64,000 nucleotides of DNA from Clostridiales bacterium DTU070 (GCA_001513105.1 LFSH01000034.1:1-64000), one strand, 5' to 3'. Counted from the first letter of the stretch, positions 31,934 to 42,010 are shown. The notes: a model not told the origin generated them from the letters alone. A program made the numbers and translations.

Positions 31934-33331
31934 CTACAGGTTGCCTGCCAGGCTGTTCACCTCCACATTCCTCATACTGAGCGGCACATATTCTCTTGGC
32001 GGTGCAATACTCCTGTATGCAGGCCTGATTATTTTGCCCCTGTTCACCAGTTCTTCTATCCTGTGGGCGCTCCAGCCCACAATCCTTGACACGGCGAACA
32101 GTGGTGTAAACAGTTCTTCCGGTATATTTAACGCTTTATAGACAAAGCCTGAATAGAAATCCACGTTAATGCTGACACCTTTGTATATCTTTCTTTTTTC
32201 GGCAATTACCTCCGGGGCCAGCCGCTCAACTTTTTCATACAGACTGAACTCAGCTTCAAAGCCTTTCTCCTTTGCAAGCGCCCTTGCATATTCCTTGAAT
32301 ATCTCGGCTCTTGGATCGGATATCGAATAGACCGCATGGCCTACGCCATAGATTAAGCCGCTTCTGTCAAAGGTTTCTCCGTCCAGCAGCTTATTGAGAT
32401 AGTCCCGTACCTGTCCTTCATCCTCCCAGTCTTTAATGTTCTGTTTCATATCGTCGAACATTTGAGCCACCTTAACATTTGCGCCTCCATGCCTCGGCCC
32501 TTTCAGGGAACAAAGAGACGATGCTATTGTGGAATAGGTGTCGGTTCCGGTTGAAGTAATGACATGGGTGGCAAAAGTGGAGTTGTTTCCTCCGCCGTGC
32601 TCGGCATGCAAAACCAGGGCCAAATCCAGTAAAACAGCTTCAAGATGGGTGAATTTCGAGTCGGGCCTTAGAAGATGAAGGATGTTTTCGGCCGTGGAAT
32701 ACCTGCGTTTCGGGGCATGTATGACAAGGCTTCTGTTCTTGTAATAATGCGCCAGCACCTGGTACCCATAGACGGCCAGCAGAGGGATCTGTGCAATCAG
32801 CTTAAGGCACTGCCTGATAACATTGCTGATCGATATGTCGTCTGCCTGCTCATCATAAGTGTATAGTGCAAGCACGCTTCTTGACAGAAGGTTCATTACA
32901 TCCCTGCTCGGAAGTTTCATTATGGCGTCCTCGACAAAGGATAACGGCAGTTTTCTGTATTCCGACAGCAAAGCCCTAAACTCGTTTAACTCGTTTATGT
33001 CAGGCAGTTCTCCAAACAAAAGCAAATATGTTACTTCCTCAAAGCCAAACCTGCCTTCGGACATGAACCCGTTTACTATGTCCTTAATATCCATTCCCCT
33101 GTAAATCAGTTTTCCCGGAGCAGGAACAGTCTCACCCTTTTCATTGGTATAGGATGCGACAACGTCGCCAATCTCGGTAAGCCCTGCCAGAACTCCTTTT
33201 CCGGTAATATCCCTTAATCCTCTTTTTACATCGTACTTTTTATACAATTCGGGATCAATTTTATTGCGTTTCTCCGCCATTAATGTGTATTCTTCTATAA
33301 GTGCGTCCTTTCTTTTTCTGATTACTTCCAT
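31934..33331 (-). CDS. Citrate synthase (citrate/2-methylcitrate synthase family); start placed at MEVIRKRKD behind AGGAGG
   Basis: LVLHAEHGGGNNSTF, SLKGPRHGGANVKV, GLIYGVGHAVYSISDPRAEI, NVDFYSGFVYKALNIP, SRIVGWSAHRIEE. Confidence 0.95.
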   Translation of the reverse strand: MEVIRKRKDALIEEYTLMAEKRNKIDPELYKKYDVKRGLRDITGKGVLAGLTEIGDVVASYTNEKGETVPAPGKLIYRGMDIKDIVNGFMSEGRFGFEEVTYLLLFGELPDINELNEFRALLSEYRKLPLSFVEDAIMKLPSRDVMNLLSRSVLALYTYDEQADDISISNVIRQCLKLIAQIPLLAVYGYQVLAHYYKNRSLVIHAPKRRYSTAENILHLLRPDSKFTHLEAVLLDLALVLHAEHGGGNNSTFATHVITSTGTDTYSTIASSLCSLKGPRHGGANVKVAQMFDDMKQNIKDWEDEGQVRDYLNKLLDGETFDRSGLIYGVGHAVYSISDPRAEIFKEYARALAKEKGFEAEFSLYEKVERLAPEVIAEKRKIYKGVSINVDFYSGFVYKALNIPEELFTPLFAVSRIVGWSAHRIEELVNRGKIIRPAYRSIAPPREYVPLSMRNVEVNSLAGNL

Positions 33332-33402
33332 TGTACACCTCCTGAGAATAAAATAAACTAATATCAATATTTGTAATATTATCCAGATATTATTGAATAG
33401 TG

Positions 33403-33432
33403 TTAAAAAAACCATGGAGTATATCCATGGTT
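33403..33432 (-). terminator. Rho-independent (riboswitch expression-platform) terminator in the citrate synthase leader
   Basis: Minus strand AACCATGGA-TATAC-TCCATGGTT followed by TTTTT, between the riboswitch and the start codon. Confidence 0.85.
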
Positions 33433-33435
33433 ATA

Positions 33436-33560
33436 TGCTATACCCCTCTTTCACGGCCTACGAGGTTAGCTGCCGGGCTCGGACTGAAAGAGTTATCCTA
33501 TCCTGAAAAGGAATTCGCCCCCGAAATGGTTCCCCCGCTCCACTAATGTGAATTAAGCCT
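33436..33560 (-). promoter_or_regulatory. c-di-AMP (ydaO/yuaA) riboswitch aptamer upstream of citrate synthase
   Basis: Minus strand: GCTTAATTCACATTAGTGGAGCGGGGGAACCATTTCGGGGGCGAATTCC...AGGATAACTCTTTCAGTCCGAGCCCGGCAGCTAACCTCGTAGGCCGTGAAAGAGG; matches recalled ydaO conserved blocks (GGGGAACC, GGGGNGAAUC, AGUCCGA-CCCG-CAGCUAACCUCGUAGGC). Confidence 0.88.
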
Positions 33561-33755
33561 ATATGATTTTTAAGAACCAATTGATTTTTGACTTATTTAA
33601 TTTTACAATATGCCGTTTCATTTGTCAAACAAAAATTACCGCATGGATCATCCTGTAAACTAACAGTTTACGCATTTCCGGCCTTCGGGCGGCCATAGTT
33701 CTGCCAGGGAACACTAAAGAATTTCCCGGAATGACCTCTGAACATCAACCAGGGT

Positions 33756-35258
33756 TTATTGCTCCATCACCTTGATAATCAGGTTGGCAAAATTCTTGTC
33801 TCCCACAATCAGGGCGTAGTTAAGAAACAGTACTTCCTGGATTCCGTTGTCTTCTATCAACTTAAATATATTCTTTCCGTACTGCCTTGGATCAACCACA
33901 TATATTTCTTCGTAATGGGGCAGAAGGAAAGGCACCATTGCATTTCCGTAAGAGTCCTTAATAACAAGTATTTTTTTGCCGTTCTGAATTTCAGTTTTTA
34001 TAACACCCAAAGGCCTGTCACCGCTTATGAAAACCCGGTACTTGTTTTTCTGTGTTGCATGGTACATATCAATAACCTTGAGTTTTACAGGTCCTTCGTA
34101 CCAAACGTTGTATTCATTCTTCACAAAAGGCTTGTATACGGTAATAGTATCGGGATTTTTCTTAAGGACACTGCTTGACGTCATGTCATACATTGAGCCT
34201 ACATAGTCTTCTATTGTCTCGGTTTCGTACCTGTCAAGGGGAACTGCTTCAAACCCGCATGCATCGGCAAAGGCGGTATATGCATAATACGCCCCCAATG
34301 CCGTCCAGTGGTGGTCGGTTCTGAAATAAATGTATTCATCCTTATGTTCCTCGAGCCTTGAGTAAGCATCAACAGGTATCACGCCATCAAACCTTTCATT
34401 AACACGGGTAATGGCCTCTTTCTGAGAGTCTGACAGGCTTCTGTACTTTTCATTGTCAACGAACTCAATACTTGTCGGGGCAAGAAGAGAATATACCTTT
34501 ACTTGTTCCCCTGCCTTTTCCCTGAACTTGTTCAAAGTGTCGGCATAGTAAACTTCAGCGTCAGTATATGCTTTAAACAGCTGCATTGCACTGTTGTTCC
34601 AAATAAGTATTTTCCCGATTCTCTTTCCGTTGTCATTCTTCTCGGATGCAGGCGCTGGCGTGGGATCCGGCTTTTCTGCCGGAGCCGGTGTCGGTTCTGT
34701 CTTTTCCGTGGAATCTGCTCCGGGTTCCGTGCCTGGTTCCTGCCCAGGATCAGGTTCCGGTCCGGCTGAAGGCACAGGAGTAATTTCTGTTTCACCGCTG
34801 TCCCGGGTTTCAGGTGCTGGCGTAAGTCCAGGATCTCCGGAAGGTTCCGGAGTTATTTCATCTTCATTCCTGTCATAAGGCTCAACCGGCATTTCTTCGA
34901 AGGGTTCGCCCGGTTCCGGCATAAATCCGTGCTCTTCGGCATCATTGAACTCTCCCTGCACGATTATGGTTGCACCGTCACTGCCGGGAAAGCCTTTGAG
35001 CTCTTTTACCGCACTGCTGATCTGAACAAAGGAATCCCTGAAGAGAAACTGATCTGAAAAATACAAATCAACCTTCCTGAAATACTCCCCGGAAAAAAGA
35101 GCCTGCGCCGAAAACCCGGGAAACTGCTCAAGTGTCCTGTTTTCGTACTCCGATACGAGCTTATCCCCGATAAATATATTTACAAGTCCTATACCAATCA
35201 AACAGGCAAAAAACAGGATTATATTGATATACTTGCTTTTCATGTCGGACTCTCCCAT
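33756..35258 (-). CDS. DHHW-family (AlgX/AlgJ-like) protein with long Pro/Glu/Thr-rich linker
   Basis: ENRTLEQFPGFS...YFSDQFLFRDSFV; FRTDHHWTALGAYYAYTAFA; LVIKDSYGNAMVPFLLPHYEEIYVVDPR. Confidence 0.88.
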   Translation of the reverse strand: MGESDMKSKYINIILFFACLIGIGLVNIFIGDKLVSEYENRTLEQFPGFSAQALFSGEYFRKVDLYFSDQFLFRDSFVQISSAVKELKGFPGSDGATIIVQGEFNDAEEHGFMPEPGEPFEEMPVEPYDRNEDEITPEPSGDPGLTPAPETRDSGETEITPVPSAGPEPDPGQEPGTEPGADSTEKTEPTPAPAEKPDPTPAPASEKNDNGKRIGKILIWNNSAMQLFKAYTDAEVYYADTLNKFREKAGEQVKVYSLLAPTSIEFVDNEKYRSLSDSQKEAITRVNERFDGVIPVDAYSRLEEHKDEYIYFRTDHHWTALGAYYAYTAFADACGFEAVPLDRYETETIEDYVGSMYDMTSSSVLKKNPDTITVYKPFVKNEYNVWYEGPVKLKVIDMYHATQKNKYRVFISGDRPLGVIKTEIQNGKKILVIKDSYGNAMVPFLLPHYEEIYVVDPRQYGKNIFKLIEDNGIQEVLFLNYALIVGDKNFANLIIKVMEQ

Positions 35259-35260
35259 AC

Positions 35261-36676
35261 CTAAAACCTGAAGTATAAAAACGGATTATAGGTTCTTCCC
35301 ACGAGGAAGGCGGTGCACAAAAGAATAAGCACAACATTTATTGCAGGACGGCATATATCAAGCACCAGTTCCCTGTGTTTCCAGTTGTCCGTTTTGGTTC
35401 TCAAAAGGTTGTTCAAAGCCGGAATTACCGGCGTACAGCCTATTGCAGCAATTATCAAAAATACCCCGTTATTCAGTAAAGTCATCGAATCCTGTACTGA
35501 GCAAAACCCGTTTGCTCCCATTCCGAACATAACCCCTATATAGCCGATTGCCTTGTTTATGTCGGTAAAATAGAAGAAAACCCATGCCACATTAACAATC
35601 AACAGGAGATAAATATGGGATACAAAAGCGGGGATTTTCTTTAATACTTTTGAAAGCAGCGTTTTTTCCAGTATGATTATGAACCCGTAAAACAGTCCCC
35701 AGATTACAAAGTTCCAGCTTGCACCATGCCATAAACCTGTCAGAAACCATACTATTACAAGGTTGCGTATATGATGTCTCCTGTTTCCGCCCAACGGAAT
35801 GTATACATAATCGCGGAAAAAGGTTCCGAGCGAGATATGCCACCTTCTCCAGAACTCGGTTACTGTCTTCGATACATACGGGTAATTGAAATTTTCCTTG
35901 TAGTGAAAACCTATCATTTTTCCCATTCCTATGGCCATATCGGAGTATCCCGAAAAGTCAAAATATATCTGGAACGCGTACAGGATAATTCCAAGCCATG
36001 CACCCACCACGGATAGCTGCCCCAGCTCTCCGTTCAGCAGGGGTTCGGCGATTTCACCCGCCGTATTCGCCAGAAGAACCTTTTTGCCAAGACCTGCAAC
36101 AAACCTGTTGATCCCGCTGTACATCCCCGAAACGGTTACAGTACGGTCCTCAATCTCCCTTGCTATATCACTGTATCTTACAATGGGTCCTGCTACGAGC
36201 TGGTGGAACAGCGAAACAAAAAGCATGAACTTCAAAAATGAGGTCTGTGCCCTGGTCTCGTTACGGTAGACATCAATAACGTATGAAATGGTCTGAAATG
36301 TATAAAAGGAAATCCCGATGGGTAAATTGAAATTGCTTGGGGGAATATTTGTTCCGAACAGAATGTTTACGTTCTGGGTCAGAAAATCCGAGTACTTAAA
36401 AAAGCCAAGCAGCGACAGGTTCAGAACCAGTGATGATATCAGCGCGGCTTTTGCTTTCCATGTTCCGCGGTTTTTTTCTATAATAAGTCCATGGACATAG
36501 TCGATGGCTGCGCTGAAAATCAGGAGCGTAATCCATACAGGTTCACCCCACGCATAGAAGGCAAGTGAAAAAAACACCAGTATAATATTCCTGTAGTTCA
36601 GATTCCTGCACAGAAAATATAAAACCAGGTTCAGAGGTAAAAATACATACAGAAAAATCAAGCTTGAAAAAACCAA
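35261..36676 (-). CDS. MBOAT family O-acyltransferase (AlgI/DltB-like)
   Basis: LPIGISFYTFQTISYVIDVYR, FFDFSGYSDMAIG-like motif, VTEFWRRWHISLGTFFRDYVYIPLGGNR, FLTGLWHGASWNFVIWGL. Confidence 0.95.
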   Translation of the reverse strand: MVFSSLIFLYVFLPLNLVLYFLCRNLNYRNIILVFFSLAFYAWGEPVWITLLIFSAAIDYVHGLIIEKNRGTWKAKAALISSLVLNLSLLGFFKYSDFLTQNVNILFGTNIPPSNFNLPIGISFYTFQTISYVIDVYRNETRAQTSFLKFMLFVSLFHQLVAGPIVRYSDIAREIEDRTVTVSGMYSGINRFVAGLGKKVLLANTAGEIAEPLLNGELGQLSVVGAWLGIILYAFQIYFDFSGYSDMAIGMGKMIGFHYKENFNYPYVSKTVTEFWRRWHISLGTFFRDYVYIPLGGNRRHHIRNLVIVWFLTGLWHGASWNFVIWGLFYGFIIILEKTLLSKVLKKIPAFVSHIYLLLIVNVAWVFFYFTDINKAIGYIGVMFGMGANGFCSVQDSMTLLNNGVFLIIAAIGCTPVIPALNNLLRTKTDNWKHRELVLDICRPAINVVLILLCTAFLVGRTYNPFLYFRF

Positions 36677-36890
36677 CCTGCATCACCGTTTCCACTAAGT
36701 CACTTAACTTAAAATATCACAGCACCCCTTAATTGTCAACAAAGATTACCCGCAAGGGTTAAAGCATTACATAAAAAAGTAATATTTAGTAACAATCTAT
36801 TCACAATCAGTTAAGAAATTAATGGCTGCTTTCTGATATAATTATATTGTATGGGATTATAACAAACAAAAGAAAACGAGGTAGATTCAG

Positions 36891-37268
36891 TTGAGCATAT
36901 ATCAGAATGTATTGGTTTGCGTCACAAAGCAGAAAACATGTGAACGCCTTATAAAAGCCGCTTCAAAACTCAAAGCCAGAAACGGAAATCTCCGTGTTTT
37001 GCACGTAGCCAAAAATTCATGGAACATACTTGACAACAGCCGTGAAAGCGAAGCCCTTGAATACCTGTTCAAGGTTTCCAAATCACACAACGCAGATATG
37101 ACAATGTTGAGGTCCGATGATATTTCCAGGACCATCGCAGAATTTGCCAGGGAAAACGATATTGACCTGATTGTGCTTGGCCAGTCAAACAATGAACAGG
37201 AGAATAAGTTTTACAAACGGCTTTGCACCCTGTTAAAGGATGAAATAAATATTGAAGTGATATCCTGA
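36891..37268 (+). CDS. Universal stress protein (UspA-domain) family protein
   Basis: Single USP-fold-like domain: NVLVCVTKQKTCERLIKAASKLKARNGNLRVLHV...FARENDIDLIVLGQS; TTG start. Confidence 0.7.
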   Translation: MSIYQNVLVCVTKQKTCERLIKAASKLKARNGNLRVLHVAKNSWNILDNSRESEALEYLFKVSKSHNADMTMLRSDDISRTIAEFARENDIDLIVLGQSNNEQENKFYKRLCTLLKDEINIEVIS

Positions 37269-37319
37269 AACATTCAGGACAGACAGCGGAGCATTCCTGC
37301 AATTGTTCTGAAAAAACGA

Positions 37320-37354
37320 CTTAAAAAGGACTGCATCGGTGATACAGTCCTTAA
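37320..37354 (-). terminator. Rho-independent terminator downstream of the SPT-like gene
   Basis: Minus strand AAGGACTGTATC-ACC-GATGCAGTCCTT followed by TTT. Confidence 0.75.
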
Positions 37355-37366
37355 CTTTCTTAGAAA

Positions 37367-38620
37367 TCAGTTATTAATATCTTTTTGCTTTCCGGCTGCC
37401 GGGGGAAGTTTTGAAAAGACTTTGCCAATTGCCTCCATTGCCCTGTCCATCTGCTCTTTCGTATGTGTTGCCGTGTAACTGGTCCTGAGCAGGCACTGCC
37501 CGGGCGGTACTGCAGGAACAATAACAGGATTGACATAAACCCCCTCTTCAAAAAGCATCTTCGTAGCAAGGAATGTTCTGTCAGTGTCATAGGTCATAAT
37601 GGGTATTATCGGGGTTTCTGATTCAAGAATCGGGATTCCCATTTTCTTAAGCCCCTGCCTCATATAGTCGGCAATACTCAAAAGGTTCTTTATTCTCCAC
37701 GGCTCCTGTTCTATGATCTCAAGAGCCTTCAGTGCAGCAGCAGCATTTGACGGAGGTATTGATGCACTGAAAATGAACGGACGGGAATTATGTTTTATAT
37801 AATGTATCACGTCTTCGCTTGCAGCCACGAAACCTCCAAGGCTTGCAAGGGACTTGCTGAAAGTACCCATTATTATGTCTACTTTATCCTCAAGCCCGAA
37901 ATACTCGGCTGTTCCGCGGCCATGTTCACCGATGACGCCAAGACCGTGAGCGTCATCAACCATAACCCTTGCGCCGTATTTTTCAGCAAGTTCAACTATT
38001 TCAGGAAGTTTGCAGATATCCCCGCCCATGCTGAATACACCGTCGGTAACAATCAGGATACCCTTGTTATCGGGAATTTCGCTTAATACCCGCTCCAGGT
38101 CCTCCATATCGCTGTGCTCATACCGGACCATTTTTGCATAGCTTAACCGGCATGCGTCGTATATGCTTGCATGGTTCTCCTTGTCGCATACAATATAGTC
38201 ATTTCTTCCCGCGATTGCGGAGATGATGCCAAGATTGCTCTGGAAACCGGTACTGAAGGTAATGGCGGCTTCCTTGTTCAGGAATTTTGCCAGCCTTTCT
38301 TCCAATTCCATATGTAACTTAAGAGTCCCATTCAGAAAACGAGACCCGGAACAGCCCGTGCCATATTTGAGCAAAGCCTCTTTTGCCGCCTCGATTACAC
38401 GACTGTCGGACGTAAGACCCTGATAATTGTTTGATCCAATCATGATAATCTTCCGGCCTTCCATAATTACTTCGGTGTCCTGGCCGGTTTCAAGATAATG
38501 GAAATAAGGATAAATTCCTGCTGCCATTGCCTCTTTTGCTGTCGTGTAATCATAGCACTTCTGAAACAGGTCCATACCAACATCTCCTTGTCTTTTATGA
38601 TATTGCAACCCAAATAACAA
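37367..38620 (-). CDS. Alpha-oxoamine synthase family PLP enzyme, serine palmitoyltransferase-like
   Basis: GIYPYFHYLETGQDTEVIMEGRKIIMIGSNNYQGLTS, GTGCSGSRFLNGTLKLH, VDDAHGLGVIGEHGRG, MGTFSKSLASLGGF (PLP Lys), PFIFSASIPPSNAAA. Confidence 0.88.
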   Translation of the reverse strand: MLFGLQYHKRQGDVGMDLFQKCYDYTTAKEAMAAGIYPYFHYLETGQDTEVIMEGRKIIMIGSNNYQGLTSDSRVIEAAKEALLKYGTGCSGSRFLNGTLKLHMELEERLAKFLNKEAAITFSTGFQSNLGIISAIAGRNDYIVCDKENHASIYDACRLSYAKMVRYEHSDMEDLERVLSEIPDNKGILIVTDGVFSMGGDICKLPEIVELAEKYGARVMVDDAHGLGVIGEHGRGTAEYFGLEDKVDIIMGTFSKSLASLGGFVAASEDVIHYIKHNSRPFIFSASIPPSNAAAALKALEIIEQEPWRIKNLLSIADYMRQGLKKMGIPILESETPIIPIMTYDTDRTFLATKMLFEEGVYVNPVIVPAVPPGQCLLRTSYTATHTKEQMDRAMEAIGKVFSKLPPAAGKQKDINN

Positions 38621-38772
38621 ATTCTGTTATTACCAGGTCATAATACCTCAAATGAAGTTAAATACAAAATTATTGTATCATACTTTTTCAAAATATCCAC
38701 ATATTTTTGATTTTTTTAAAGGTTTGTATTAGAATTATTTTAACATGATTATTTGAAAAGGGGACTTGATTT

Positions 38773-39606
38773 ATGCGGGAAAACAGGAAAGTCATCCTTG
38801 TTACAGGAGCCTCTTCAGGGCTGGGTCTTGCGGTGGCAAACCATCTTGGAAATACCGGACATATTGTTTATGCCGGGGCAAGGTCATTCGGCAATGAAAC
38901 ACCTGGTGAAGCAAGTCCCAGAAGGGTCCGTCTTGACGTAACCGATGAGAAGTCGGTAAATGACGTGATTAACAGCATTATTTCAGCAGAAGGAAGGATA
39001 GACGTTCTTGTCAATTGTGCCGCCATGCTGGTGTTAGGCTCTGTTGAGGATATTTCCCTTGGTGAATTTGAAAATGTTATGAACACAAACCTGATCGGAA
39101 CTGTCAGGATGTGCAAGGCCGTTTTGCCGCATATGAGGGAAAGAAAGACCGGGCTGATTATAAATTTCAGCTCTATAATGGGCTTGCTGGCCATACCGTT
39201 TCAATGTGCCTACAGCGCCTCCAAGTTTGCAATAGAAGGTTTTTCAGAGGCCTTAAGCCTTGAAGCCGGGGATTTCGGAGTAAAAGTTGTGATTATTGAA
39301 CCAACCGATCACAAGTCAGGTTCCCAGAAATACAGGCCTCACGCAGAGAAGGCAAAGTCGGAGAACTCCCCGTACAGGGATACATTCCTCCGGGTTACAA
39401 AGAAAATCGAATATGACGAGGCAAACGGGAGCGAACCCGAAGCACTGGCAAGGGTAATAGAAAGGATTATTGACAGCAGGAATCCAAAGCTCAGGTACAA
39501 AATCGGGAAATTTGATCAGAAATTATCGGTTGCCGCAAAAAGAATACTGCCCGGCAGGATTTTTGAAAAGGTAATTCTGTCTTATTACAATTCAGGAAAG
39601 GAATAA
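38773..39606 (+). CDS. SDR family oxidoreductase
   Basis: VTGASSGLGLAVA, VNCAAMLVLGS, SSIMGLLAIPFQCAYSASKFAIEGFSE (S-Y-K). Confidence 0.92.
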   Translation: MRENRKVILVTGASSGLGLAVANHLGNTGHIVYAGARSFGNETPGEASPRRVRLDVTDEKSVNDVINSIISAEGRIDVLVNCAAMLVLGSVEDISLGEFENVMNTNLIGTVRMCKAVLPHMRERKTGLIINFSSIMGLLAIPFQCAYSASKFAIEGFSEALSLEAGDFGVKVVIIEPTDHKSGSQKYRPHAEKAKSENSPYRDTFLRVTKKIEYDEANGSEPEALARVIERIIDSRNPKLRYKIGKFDQKLSVAAKRILPGRIFEKVILSYYNSGKE

Positions 39607-39799
39607 ATCACATTTCGGCACCTACCCGGGGTAATGAACAGGATAAATAATTCCGGCCGAAAGGATATGCTGCGGGAGGCAAATCCCTTATGCCGGTATG
39701 ACAGGATTCCCTGTTTAGTTATAAAGGAATTCATTTTTGCCATCAAACCCGTCAAACTATAATAAGATGCTTGCGGGATGAGTTTGAATTAGAACAGTA

Positions 39800-40354
39800 A
39801 TGGGAAACAGGAAGTTGATTATGAATTTGGAATCAAAGTACAAAAGACTGTACAAAAAAGTTTTGAAAGAACTGGGCATTGCCACGCCGCTTCACAGCGA
39901 CTGCGGAGTGCTGTGCGGCGAAAAATGCTGCTCGGGCACCGAAGATGACGGAATGCTGCTTTTCCCCGGAGAAGAGTATTTATACCAGGGCAGGGACTGG
40001 TGCCGGGTAAAAGACACGAATATTGTACTTTCCGACGGCTATATCGTTAAACTCCTGGTTTGCAGGGGAAAATGCCCGAGGGATGAACGCCCGTTATCGT
40101 GCAGAATATTCCCCCTGACTCCATATATCAACGAGTTTGGAAGAGTGGATTTCAGGCTTGATCCAAGAAGTTTCGGGATATGCCCTGTAAGCCGGAACCC
40201 CGATGAATACCCGGTTGAGGATGATTTCATAGAAAGCCTGTATAAAGCCTTTCCACCGCTTTTGAAAGACGAGAAAGCGGTGGAGTTTATCGAAATTCTG
40301 TCCGAACAGTATGATGAAGCAATGGAAGTTTTTGAAAAATTTATCATCGGTTAG
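39800..40354 (+). CDS. YkgJ-like cysteine cluster protein
   Basis: CGVLCGEKCCSG...LLFPGEEYLY...CRGKCPRDERPLSCRIFPLTPY...FGICPV. Confidence 0.75.
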   Translation: MGNRKLIMNLESKYKRLYKKVLKELGIATPLHSDCGVLCGEKCCSGTEDDGMLLFPGEEYLYQGRDWCRVKDTNIVLSDGYIVKLLVCRGKCPRDERPLSCRIFPLTPYINEFGRVDFRLDPRSFGICPVSRNPDEYPVEDDFIESLYKAFPPLLKDEKAVEFIEILSEQYDEAMEVFEKFIIG

Positions 40355-40511
40355 GAGCTTTAAGCGTTCCTTTCTGCATTCAGCTATCAGCTAAGAATTC
40401 AAAAAGAACAGGGATAAAACGCATATTGCATACCTTTTCAGCTTAGGCGTCCTGCGGCTCTCCATTTATAATCTTTTTAATATATTAATATACTGAAACG
40501 GAGAATGCAGT

Positions 40512-41939
40512 TCATTCCCCGTTATCAGCAGCTACAGGGTACAACAGTATTTCACCGTCAGGACTAAAAGAATAATCTATTCGATATGCTATGTCTTCTT
40601 CCCCGTAATATACCAGTATTATGCCATCTTTGCTGCTTAATATTTCAAACATGTATGACCGGTAATAGTCTCCGCCGAAATCAAACAGTCCCGTTTCTTC
40701 AAGTATACTGACTGTTTCACCTGTTTCAACATCAAGTATGCAGGGAGCATCAGAATAAAAATCAGAATACAGGATATACCTGTCGTTCAGCCAGAAATAT
40801 TCGCCTGTTGCAGCCACCCCTATATATTTGTCGGGTGTGCTGTTGTCCATTGCCCTTATGATGAAATAATAGCTTTGGCTGTAATTCCATACATACAGGC
40901 TGTTATATTTCCCGCCGGGCGACATAATTCCATCTTCCTCAAACCGGCGGTTCAAAGAAATATAAGAGCCTAAACCAAACAGCATATTGTCCATTATACA
41001 ATCAGTATCCACATACCTTATTCCAAACTCATACATATCTCCCCGGATATCATACAGTTCACCCTCAAAATTGTTGTATACAGTTATTTCATCACCACCA
41101 AACGATTCAATAAAAATGCCGTTCATTGATTCGGTATGCCAGCCTCCGCCGTGGATATGGCCGACAGGCCCGAGAAATTCATGTATCTGCTCTGTTTTGG
41201 TATTGGATTCATAGTCAAAATCAAATATTGCATTGTAATTTTCTATTATCGTTTTGAGAATATCAGCGGGATACGGCCCCGGTTTCTGTGCAATAACGGC
41301 CTGTTCAACCTGTTTTTCTCCGCGAAAACCCAGGTAATACTCATTGGTTTTATAGAACAGCGTATTATCAATAAAACAGCCCGGCTCTCCAAGTTTTTCC
41401 GTAACCTTCGCTATATTGTCACCGATAGAAATATCCTGAATAATACTTTCACTGAACCGTTCAGTGATAATTAAAACAAATAACCGGTCATAACTCCATT
41501 CCCCGACCAGTCCGTTTCTGTAATCCTCATCGGTATATGTTTCAGGGTTTTCAAGAATCCTTTGCATCGAAGGATTCAAAGAAAAATCGCTGAAATCAAA
41601 AGTTGGTATTGTTGACAGGCCTGCTTCCTCACGGGTTATTCTGATTATCCCGCCCTCAGGCAGGCTGTTATCCCCGGTTGATACTGTGTCATTACCGCTT
41701 CCGGTGTCACTGACTTCTCCCTGTTCCGGTCCAGTTCTTCCGTCATCCGGCTCTGAATCGTTACCGTCTTTCAAAGGCTCCGTAACCGGGGCGTTTGTAT
41801 CATTGTAATCTTCAGTATGTACCGGATTCCGGTCCTGCCCGCCGGCCTTTTTATCCTTATTCTTAAACTTGCATGCCGGAAAAGATAACAGGAGAATTAC
41901 CGGTAAAACCAGTATCATATATTTTTTCAGTTTCGTCAT
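40512..41939 (-). CDS. Putative lipoprotein, paralog of 46506..47945
   Basis: Lipobox-like LLLSFPAC; shares GIIRITREEAGLSTIP, NTLFYKT.EYYLGF, ITVYNNFEGELYDIRGD, SPGGKYNSLYVWN with the downstream paralog. Confidence 0.85.
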   Translation of the reverse strand: MTKLKKYMILVLPVILLLSFPACKFKNKDKKAGGQDRNPVHTEDYNDTNAPVTEPLKDGNDSEPDDGRTGPEQGEVSDTGSGNDTVSTGDNSLPEGGIIRITREEAGLSTIPTFDFSDFSLNPSMQRILENPETYTDEDYRNGLVGEWSYDRLFVLIITERFSESIIQDISIGDNIAKVTEKLGEPGCFIDNTLFYKTNEYYLGFRGEKQVEQAVIAQKPGPYPADILKTIIENYNAIFDFDYESNTKTEQIHEFLGPVGHIHGGGWHTESMNGIFIESFGGDEITVYNNFEGELYDIRGDMYEFGIRYVDTDCIMDNMLFGLGSYISLNRRFEEDGIMSPGGKYNSLYVWNYSQSYYFIIRAMDNSTPDKYIGVAATGEYFWLNDRYILYSDFYSDAPCILDVETGETVSILEETGLFDFGGDYYRSYMFEILSSKDGIILVYYGEEDIAYRIDYSFSPDGEILLYPVAADNGE

Positions 41940-42010
41940 TATCTGACTCTCCTTTTATAAATTACAATATATTATTTATATCTTAGCACAGGGAAACCGT
42001 TTTAGCGAGT

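Noticed and set aside
33421-33560. T-box or SAM riboswitch as explanation for the citrate synthase leader
   Set aside because: No T-box sequence or SAM-I core; conserved blocks fit ydaO much better.
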